Below the pieces are notes generated by a model. The model searched no databases. It was not told the origin of the DNA and worked only from the letters and a program-made list of their open reading frames with translations. From assembly GCA_003486285.1 (NCBI GenBank), contig DNGH01000127.1, positions 1 through 18,248 of the forward strand: a stretch of DNA of 18,248 nucleotides, in the 5' to 3' direction. The position numbers were made by a program, and so were the translations under genes. Within the stretch, counting starts at the first letter, position 1. Each line of letters begins with the position of its first letter. Positions 12,860 to 18,248 of this stretch are shown in pieces. This DNA comes from Actinomycetota bacterium. GTDB taxonomy: Bacteria > Actinomycetota > Acidimicrobiia > Spongiisociales > UBA11373.

Positions 12860-13815
12860 CGCGACACCTCCCGGTCGCGCCCCTGCATGATCCGTTCCAC
12901 TTCGTCGCGCCCGATCGTCAGCTGATCCCCGAAGATCCCGAGCTTGAGCGCCGACATGGCGACCCCCGTGGCGACGCCTCCGGCAAGATCGGCGTCGAGC
13001 AGGCCGAGCAGCACGCCCGCAGCAAATGCATCGCCCGCACCGATGCGATCGACGGTCGCGGCATCCGCGTAGCCGGGACAGTGTCCGGTCTGTCCGCCGC
13101 TCGACCAGTGAGCGCCACCGGCACCGACGGTCAGCACGGTGTGTTCCACGCCGAGCTCTGCGACCAACGCGGCAAGAACCGCGTCCGGTTCGCCGCCGAT
13201 GCCGAATACGTCCCGGGCGTCCTCTGCGGTGACGATGAACAATGAGGCCGACGACGCCAGCTCGGACACGACCGTTCGGCACTCCTGGGTACTCCAGAGC
13301 CTGCGCCTGTAGTTGACATCGAGCGATACGAGCGCCCCCGCCGCCGCCGCCCGGCGGACCACCTCTGTGGACAGATCGCGGCACGACCGTGACAACGCCG
13401 GAGTGATCCCACTCAGGTGGACGATGCGGGAGTCTTCGACGACCAGCCACGAGATCGATGACGAGTCCATCGCAGCAGCCGCCGAGCCCTCCCGGTCGTA
13501 GATCACGGTCGTCGGACGTGGCGGCACGCCCAATTCGACGTAATAGGTGCCCATCCGGGCATCCGCGACCCATTGGACGTGGGAGACGTCCACCCCGTGG
13601 CTCGCCAGTTCCCGGGCGGCGCGCCGACCCAACGGGTTGGATGGAAGGGCGGACAGCCACGCAGTCGAGGCCCCCATCCGCGAGGCCGCGACCGCCACGT
13701 TCGCTTCGGCCCCGGCGACCGAGACCTCGAATGCGGGGGCGTCCTCCAAACGTGTGCCCGCGCGGACCCACAGTCGGAGCATGGCCTCGCCGACGCCCAC
13801 GATGTCGTATGTCAT
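12856..13815 (-). CDS. kdgK: PfkB-family sugar kinase, probably 2-keto-3-deoxygluconate kinase
   Basis: The 319-residue protein is a ribokinase/PfkB family kinase. The N-terminal substrate motif AGAEANVAVAASRMG, the strand SLDVNYRRRLW typical of 2-keto-3-deoxygluconate kinases, and the C-terminal signature DRIGAGDAFAAG with catalytic base D262 are all present. It would phosphorylate 2-keto-3-deoxygluconate to KDPG, the substrate of the aldolase encoded just before it. ATG 13815 overlaps the aldolase stop, and its own stop overlaps the aminotransferase start, both as ATGA. The aldolase partner makes the KDG assignment stronger than the fold alone; fructose or ribose kinase activity cannot be excluded. 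Confidence 0.85.
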   Translation of the reverse strand: MTYDIVGVGEAMLRLWVRAGTRLEDAPAFEVSVAGAEANVAVAASRMGASTAWLSALPSNPLGRRAARELASHGVDVSHVQWVADARMGTYYVELGVPPRPTTVIYDREGSAAAAMDSSSISWLVVEDSRIVHLSGITPALSRSCRDLSTEVVRRAAAAGALVSLDVNYRRRLWSTQECRTVVSELASSASLFIVTAEDARDVFGIGGEPDAVLAALVAELGVEHTVLTVGAGGAHWSSGGQTGHCPGYADAATVDRIGAGDAFAAGVLLGLLDADLAGGVATGVAMSALKLGIFGDQLTIGRDEVERIMQGRDREVSR

Positions 13816-14459
13816 TGCAGGGACCGCACCAGTTCGGCTGCGAGCGACCCTACATGCACGGCATCACCGGCGACGAGGCTCTGCAGCGGGAACACCGACC
13901 CCCCGACGCCGAGAGCGAGGGCACCTGCTTCGAGGTAGGCGGGTCCGTTGCCGATCCCCACCCCGCCGGTCGGTACCAACGGAGGGTGGCCCAGCGGTCC
14001 GCGAATCGCCTTCAGATAGGCGGGACCACCCAACTCTTGGGCCGGGAACACCTTGACCGCGAATGCTCCCGCCTCCAGCGCTGCCCAGATCTCCGACGGG
14101 GTGCTGGCGCCGGCAAGTATCGGAAGGTCCAGTGACAATGCCGTGGCCACGACGGCGGGGGAGAACATCGGAGTCACGATGAACGAAGCCCCGGCCTCGA
14201 CCGCGAACTCCACGTCCCGCGGAGTTCGTACCGTTCCCACTCCAACCACGAGTGCGGGACAGGCCGCAGCCAGGTTCCGGAGCGCCACGTCCGGCTGCGG
14301 CGAGTCGAGAGTGATCTCGATGACGGTGATCCCGGCGGCGGAGGCAGCCGATCCGATGTCTATCACGTGCTCGACGGGACAGCCACGGATGATCCCGATC
14401 ACCGGCATCTGCTGCAGGGCGAGGCGCAATCCACCCACATCGGTCACTGGAATGCGCAA
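13812..14459 (-). CDS. eda: KDPG/KHG aldolase (2-dehydro-3-deoxyphosphogluconate aldolase)
   Basis: The 215-residue class I aldolase cleaves KDPG to pyruvate and glyceraldehyde-3-phosphate; many members also split 4-hydroxy-2-oxoglutarate. Schiff-base lysine K136 (AFAVKVFPA), catalytic E48 (VIEITL) and R25 (IGIIRG) are present, as are GVGTV and the phosphate-binding PTGGV and GVGGS segments. The start is unsure: GGGAGG (14460-14465) touches TTG 14459, too close to serve it, and is 12 bases before GTG 14447 and six before a rare ATT at 14453. The family domain begins after all of these. It is the first gene of the three-gene operon, divergent from the amino-acid dehydrogenase. Confidence 0.9.
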   Translation of the reverse strand: MRIPVTDVGGLRLALQQMPVIGIIRGCPVEHVIDIGSAASAAGITVIEITLDSPQPDVALRNLAAACPALVVGVGTVRTPRDVEFAVEAGASFIVTPMFSPAVVATALSLDLPILAGASTPSEIWAALEAGAFAVKVFPAQELGGPAYLKAIRGPLGHPPLVPTGGVGIGNGPAYLEAGALALGVGGSVFPLQSLVAGDAVHVGSLAAELVRSLQ

Positions 14460-14465
14460 CCTCCC

Positions 14466-14496
14466 ACGAGTTATATTCTACCTAGGCTACCGAAGG
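14466..14496. promoter_or_regulatory. Divergent promoter region between eda operon and amino-acid dehydrogenase
   Basis: This short AT-rich patch (TTATATTCTA at 14471-14480) stands out in GC-rich DNA. On the minus strand it offers -10-like TAGAAT (14475-14480) and TATAAC (14470-14475) for the aldolase operon; on the plus strand TATATT (14472-14477) for the dehydrogenase. The imperfect palindrome CTACCTAGGCTAC (14478-14490), centred on CCTAGG, is a candidate operator that could serve both. GAAGG at 14492-14496 is the dehydrogenase ribosome binding site, nine bases before GTG 14506. Confidence 0.5.
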
Positions 14497-14505
14497 CGAT
14501 GACTC

Positions 14506-15564
14506 GTGGGCATCAGGGTCTTTGACGAGTTGGACCGCGGCGGCCACGAAGGTCTCTGGTTCGCCTCCGACCCGGCCACGGGGATGCGCTCCATCATCGG
14601 CATCCACTCGACGGTGCGCGGCCCGGCGCTGGGTGGTACCCGGATTCTGCCCTACCGGAGCACCGACGAGGCCCTCATCGACGTGCTTCGACTGTCGCGT
14701 GGGATGACCTACAAGGCTGCCGCAGCCGGCCTACCCCTCGGAGGAGGCAAGGCGGTGATCATCGCCGACCCGGCGACCGCCAAGACCCCGGAACTCTTGA
14801 AGGCATATGGGAGGGCGGTGGAGTCCCTCGGAGGTACCTACATCACCGCCGAGGACGTCGGCAGCACGGTCCCCGACATGGAGATCGTCGCCACGCAGAC
14901 GCGCCATGTGACGGGGTTGCCGATCGAGTCGGGCGGGTCGGGTGATCCCTCGCCGGCCACGGCGCACGGTGTGCTGGCCGCCATGCACGCCGCGGCGGAG
15001 TTCATCTGGGGTTCGGCCGACCTCGACGGCCGGTCGGTGGCCATCCAGGGTGTCGGCAAGGTCGGATCCGAACTCGCCCGGTTGCTCGCCGCGGCCGGGT
15101 GCCGGCTAGCCGTTGGCGACACGAATCCGAGGGCCGTGGAGTCGATCGTCGCTGAGACGGGAGCGAGAGCGGTCGCCACCGACGCGATCCTCTACGAGGA
15201 ATGCGACATTCTGGCGCCATGTGCCCTTGGCGCGATCCTTGACGCCACCACCATTCCCCGGCTGCGATGCGTCGCGGTGGTGGGGTCGGCCAACAACATG
15301 CTGCTCGGTCCCGATGACGCTACGCGGCTCGAAGCGGCCAGCATCACGTACGTTCCCGACTTTGTGGCCAACGGCGGGGGGATCATCAACATTGCAGAGG
15401 AGTTCCATCCCAACGGCTACTCCTGGGACCGTGCCGTGGTGGCCGTCGAGCGGATCCACGACACGACCCTCGAGATCCTCAGCAGGGCCCGGAGCGAGGG
15501 AGCCAACACGCTTCAGGCAGCAGAGGCCCTTGCCGAGAGCAGGCTGTCGGCCGCCTCTGTCTGA
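14506..15564 (+). CDS. Leu/Val/Phe-type amino-acid dehydrogenase
   Basis: The 352-residue enzyme would oxidatively deaminate a branched-chain or aromatic amino acid to its 2-oxo acid and ammonia with NAD. The conserved MTYKAAAAGLPLGGGKAVI holds K70 and catalytic K82, D117 sits in AEDVGS, the Rossmann motif is GVGKVG (172-177), and D195 in GDTNP at the end of the next strand favours NAD over NADP. VANGGGIIN near the C-terminus is typical of leucine dehydrogenases. Length matches leucine/phenylalanine dehydrogenases (about 350-365) and not glutamate dehydrogenase. GTG 14506 has GAAGG nine bases upstream. Divergent from the KDPG operon; followed by peptidase E. Leucine versus valine or phenylalanine cannot be settled. 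Confidence 0.9.
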   Translation: MGIRVFDELDRGGHEGLWFASDPATGMRSIIGIHSTVRGPALGGTRILPYRSTDEALIDVLRLSRGMTYKAAAAGLPLGGGKAVIIADPATAKTPELLKAYGRAVESLGGTYITAEDVGSTVPDMEIVATQTRHVTGLPIESGGSGDPSPATAHGVLAAMHAAAEFIWGSADLDGRSVAIQGVGKVGSELARLLAAAGCRLAVGDTNPRAVESIVAETGARAVATDAILYEECDILAPCALGAILDATTIPRLRCVAVVGSANNMLLGPDDATRLEAASITYVPDFVANGGGIINIAEEFHPNGYSWDRAVVAVERIHDTTLEILSRARSEGANTLQAAEALAESRLSAASV

Positions 15565-15675
15565 CCCGATCAGTCGCCGTCCGTCACAGTGGGGACTGAG
15601 AACCTGTTTCGGGCATGCCGAACCTCGCCGAAGGCCCGGGAGCGATGCCGGGCGACCGCCGTAGGCTGGGGGATC

Positions 15676-16455
15676 ATGAGGCTGCTTCTGGTGAGCAATT
15701 CAACCGGCCCCGACGGGAACTACCTCGACTGGTGCGAGAACGAACTGACCACGTTTCTCGGCCCCGGCGCGCACGTCTTGTTCGTGCCGTTTGCCGGGGT
15801 CGATGAGGGTGCCTACGGCAAGACCGCGGTCGATCGTCTCGCTCTTATGGGCGTGACCGCCGAGTGGGCGGACCGCTCCGACGATTTCGGTGCTGCCCTG
15901 GGTCGGGCCACCGCGGTGTTCATCGGCGGAGGCAACACGTTTCTCCTGCTCGACCGTCTGGCACGCTCGGGGATGCTGGACGCGATCCGCGATCGCGTCC
16001 GCGACGGCTTGCCCTACGTCGGCACGAGCGCGGGGGCCAACGTGGCGGGACCGACGATCCGCACGACCAACGACATGCCCATCGTCGAACCCCCCTCGTT
16101 CGCGGCGATGGGACTCGTCCCGTTCCAGATCAACCCGCACTACATCGACCGCGACCCCGACTCCACCCACAAGGGTGAGACCCGGGATCAGCGGCTTCTG
16201 GAGTTTATGACCCAGAACGACACCCCGGTCGTGGCGCTGCGCGAAGGTGCCCTGCTCGACGTCTCCGACGGGTCAGTCGAGGTCCGCGGGCGGGCGGGCG
16301 CCTGGGTCTACCTGAAGGGACAGGATCGCCGCGAAGTCCCCCCCGGGACCCGGATCGACGACCTGGTCGGTGGACCCGAACCGGGTGGGCCCGACGCCGG
16401 CCGCTCCTCCAAAGGTATATTCCCTCGACCAGCCCGCTCGGGGACCGGGAGTTGA
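15676..16455 (+). CDS. pepE: Peptidase E (alpha-aspartyl dipeptidase, family S51)
   Basis: The family hydrolyses dipeptides with N-terminal aspartate. The strand-nucleophile motif GTSAGANVAGP gives S118; TTNDMPIV carries N132-D133 and NPHYID gives H155, at spacings very close to Ser120, Asp135 and His157 of the Salmonella enzyme. The segment FIGGGNTFLLLDRL is another family mark. No signal peptide, so cytoplasmic. ATG 15676 is preceded by GGGGGA. At 259 residues it is about 30 longer than usual: the tail after VGGPEPGGPD is low-complexity and runs through a TATATT sequence (16416-16421) that may be a promoter for the next gene. It lies 20 bases before the peptide-binding protein gene, fitting a peptide-use unit. 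Confidence 0.9.
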   Translation: MRLLLVSNSTGPDGNYLDWCENELTTFLGPGAHVLFVPFAGVDEGAYGKTAVDRLALMGVTAEWADRSDDFGAALGRATAVFIGGGNTFLLLDRLARSGMLDAIRDRVRDGLPYVGTSAGANVAGPTIRTTNDMPIVEPPSFAAMGLVPFQINPHYIDRDPDSTHKGETRDQRLLEFMTQNDTPVVALREGALLDVSDGSVEVRGRAGAWVYLKGQDRREVPPGTRIDDLVGGPEPGGPDAGRSSKGIFPRPARSGTGS

Positions 16456-16475
16456 CAGACCAACTGGGAGGAAGC

Positions 16476-18158
16476 ATGCAAGGCAGGGAATTGTTCAGAC
16501 GACAAGTATTCGGAGTACTCCTCGTCCTCTCACTCGTAGCTGCGGCGTGCGGCGACGACGATGCGGGCGGGACGACCACCACTGCTGCGGGCGGGACGAC
16601 CACGACTGCAGCGGAGGGGACGACCACCACTGCTGCGCCGGCCGAGAAGCCGGTGATGGTCGTGTCTGGCTCGGACACCGTGAACCTGGTGGAGCCCCAC
16701 ACCTTCCGCTCGACGACCGCGTACGACGTCACCCACGCCGTGTACGAGCCGCTCATCTACCAGGAGCCGATCGACCGCGGCGGATACTTCCAGGGTTCTC
16801 GCGAAAGCCACGTGGGAGCGGGTGCAGCGTCCTACACGATCGAACTGACCGACGCCGGCGGCATGCTGGCGACGTTCCAACTGCGTGAGGACGCCGGGTT
16901 CGACAACGGCGATCCCGTGATTGCCGACGACTACAAGTACGCGTTCCAGCGTTCGATCGAGGGCCCGGGCTACATCGGCGTGCTGCTGCCGTTCATCGGC
17001 ATCTCGTCCGCCGACCAGCTCACGGTGATCGACGACTACACGTTCCAGATCGAGACCACCGTGCAGAGTCCACTCTTCGAGCGCTTCCTGACCTTCCAGG
17101 TCTTCGGCGCGATGAACCAGGACCTGATCGAGGCCAACGCGACCGCCGACGACCCGTGGGGGTTCGCCTATCTGAACAACACGGGCGCAGGTTCCGGCCC
17201 ATACTTCATCTCGGAGTTCTCGCCGGACACCCAGGTCGTCCTCACGCCCAACGAGCACTACTGGGACGCTGCGAACGTGGCCAACGCGGGTGTGGTCATC
17301 AGGACCGTTCCTGACGCCAACCAGCGCGCTCAGTTGGTGCGCACGGGTGAGATCGACGTCGCAAGCGGTATCCCCGAGCGACTGCTCCCTGAGCTCGCCG
17401 CTGACCCAAACGTGAGGATCTTCGAGATCCCCACGACCGGCGTGAACTACATGGCGATCAACGTCAACCTGGTCCCGAACGTCGACGTACGTCGCGCCAT
17501 CGTCTTGGCGGTGCCGTATCAGGCACTCATCGACCAGGTGATGTTCGGCTATGCGGCTCCGGCTGGTGGTGTGGTGACCAGCAACATGGACACCTATGAC
17601 GCTGCCATCGGTGCCGGGTATGCGACCGATCTGGATGCCGCCAGTGCGGCATTGGCGGCCTCCGGAGAGACCGACGTGAGCTTGGTGCTCGGCGTGCGCG
17701 AATCGCGTCTCGTCGACCAGGAAGCTGCGGTCCTCATCCAGGAGAACCTGCGTCAGGTCGGCATCGAGGTCGAGGTCCAGATCCTGCCGGACGCCGACTG
17801 GGCGGCCCGCGCCAGCGCCGGGGAGCTTCCGCTCCTCATCCACGACTGGTTCTCATGGGGCGAGGATCCCTTCTATCAGATGCAGTTCCTCACCAAGTGC
17901 GGATCGTTCGTGAACTACTCGGGTTGGTGCAACGCGGAGTACGACGCCGCGGTCGAGACCGGCAAGTTCTCGGTGGACGAGGCCGTGCGCCAGGAGATGT
18001 CCTCCCAGGCACAGCAGATGATCTACGACAACGCCGTGTGGGCACCGCTGTGGTCGGCCACTCGTACCGTGGTGACCGGCAAGTGCGTCACCGGGCTCGA
18101 GCTCGGCTACTCACTGGTCCCGTCGTTCCGGTTCCTGACCAAGACCGACTCCTGCTGA
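16476..18158 (+). CDS. Peptide ABC transporter substrate-binding lipoprotein (family 5)
   Basis: The 560-residue protein is a type II (DppA/OppA-like) binding protein for peptides or nickel-like ligands. It begins with a signal peptide ending LSLVAAAC, lipidated at C25, followed by GDDD and three GGTTTTAA-type units (31-54) as a flexible linker to the membrane. The SBP family 5 fold follows: VYEPLIY near 89-95, DNGDPVIADDYKYAFQRSIE, GSGPYFISEFSPDTQVVLTPN and the C-terminal lobe ending near WAPLWSA. ATG 16476 is chosen because GGGAGGA lies five bases upstream; TTG 16452 would add eight residues before the signal peptide. It is followed by a strong hairpin and a permease gene. The exact ligand is not known. 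Confidence 0.93.
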   Translation: MQGRELFRRQVFGVLLVLSLVAAACGDDDAGGTTTTAAGGTTTTAAEGTTTTAAPAEKPVMVVSGSDTVNLVEPHTFRSTTAYDVTHAVYEPLIYQEPIDRGGYFQGSRESHVGAGAASYTIELTDAGGMLATFQLREDAGFDNGDPVIADDYKYAFQRSIEGPGYIGVLLPFIGISSADQLTVIDDYTFQIETTVQSPLFERFLTFQVFGAMNQDLIEANATADDPWGFAYLNNTGAGSGPYFISEFSPDTQVVLTPNEHYWDAANVANAGVVIRTVPDANQRAQLVRTGEIDVASGIPERLLPELAADPNVRIFEIPTTGVNYMAINVNLVPNVDVRRAIVLAVPYQALIDQVMFGYAAPAGGVVTSNMDTYDAAIGAGYATDLDAASAALAASGETDVSLVLGVRESRLVDQEAAVLIQENLRQVGIEVEVQILPDADWAARASAGELPLLIHDWFSWGEDPFYQMQFLTKCGSFVNYSGWCNAEYDAAVETGKFSVDEAVRQEMSSQAQQMIYDNAVWAPLWSATRTVVTGKCVTGLELGYSLVPSFRFLTKTDSC

Positions 18159-18172
18159 TCGAAGGGTGAAAC

Positions 18173-18200
18173 GGCCGGGGTCCCGCGAGGGACCCCGGCC
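18173..18200 (+). terminator. Perfect 12-pair hairpin with GCGA tetraloop between binding protein and permease genes
   Basis: GGCCGGGGTCCC (18173-18184) and GGGACCCCGGCC (18189-18200) pair fully around GCGA, a GNRA-type stable tetraloop. There is no T tract after it, and the permease gene starts 20 bases later. Such stems after binding-protein genes are known to protect the upstream mRNA or to reduce read-through, giving more binding protein than permease. Confidence 0.75.
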
Positions 18201-18220
18201 CCCATCCTCCAGGAGGTTTC

Positions 18221-18248
18221 GTGCTCCGGTATCTCGGCAAACGCGTCC
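18221..18248 (+). CDS. ABC transporter permease, DppB-like (partial, N-terminus only)
   Basis: GTG 18221 opens a frame reading MLRYLGKRV up to the window edge. Shine-Dalgarno AGGAGG at 18211-18216 is four bases upstream. The first residues match the usual beginning of DppB/OppB permeases (MLRYLxRR), and the place after a family 5 binding protein is where this permease is expected. Only nine codons are visible. Confidence 0.65.

Noticed and set aside
11696..13771. A single 691-codon open frame on the minus strand that would fuse 300 residues to the aminotransferase
   Set aside because: The extra part lies over the kinase gene in another frame, is Arg/Gly-rich without motifs, and the kinase in the overlapping frame has all PfkB residues and ATGA junctions on both sides.
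16452..16457. TTGACA as a -35 box for the binding-protein gene
   Set aside because: It is only 18 bases before the ATG, so the -10 would fall inside the coding sequence; no matching -10 is there.

Overview
The window is high-GC, tightly packed bacterial chromosome. Many gene pairs overlap by 1-8 bases, GTG and TTG starts are common, and nothing in it is an rRNA, tRNA, insertion sequence, phage gene or CRISPR array. The gene set points to an actinobacterium. The strongest sign is a Tad/Flp pilus locus in the order known from Mycobacterium tuberculosis Rv3661-Rv3654c: a divergent HAD-IB hydrolase, then an Ssd-like gene, cpaF, tadB, tadC, a tiny Flp pilin and two TadE-like genes. Lipoproteins with Thr/Ala-rich linkers and an ECF sigma factor coupled to a GerMN/Gmad2 membrane protein would fit a deep actinobacterial lineage such as Acidimicrobiia, but that placement is inference.

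Layout. 1-2122: a DinB-fold protein converges on a coupled pair, msrA followed by a BNR/Asp-box beta-propeller gene. 2179-2867: a VapBC-type toxin-antitoxin pair with an inverted repeat over the antitoxin ribosome binding site. 2906-7620: HAD hydrolase and the divergent Tad pilus operon, whose first gene looks like an Ssd/MinD-type protein without a Walker A motif. 7685-9217: an alpha/beta hydrolase and an orphan lipoprotein, both on the minus strand, in a region with dispersed repeats. 9477-11533: ECF sigma factor plus a membrane protein with GerMN and Gmad2 domains in the place of an anti-sigma factor. 11696-14459 (minus): a three-gene operon of KDPG aldolase, 2-keto-3-deoxygluconate kinase and a class I aminotransferase, joined by 4-base overlaps. 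14506-18248 (plus): an amino-acid dehydrogenase of the Leu/Val/Phe family, a peptidase E homologue, a family 5 peptide-binding lipoprotein and the first codons of the permease.

How the genes work together. The right third reads as a catabolic region. Peptides would be bound and imported, cut by peptidase E, and the amino acids deaminated by the dehydrogenase. The divergent operon would phosphorylate 2-keto-3-deoxy sugar acids and cleave them to pyruvate and glyceraldehyde-3-phosphate, with the aminotransferase able to link pyruvate to amino nitrogen. The Tad genes would make a thin type IVc pilus; the prepilin peptidase must lie elsewhere.

The least explained signal is a set of four short tandem arrays with a 7-base unit, each of different sequence and all in non-coding DNA (10-33, 578-605, 9407-9427, 11544-11564). 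Two of them fold into hairpins directly behind stop codons. A second dispersed repeat with the core GCACGCTG occurs four times around the orphan lipoprotein gene.
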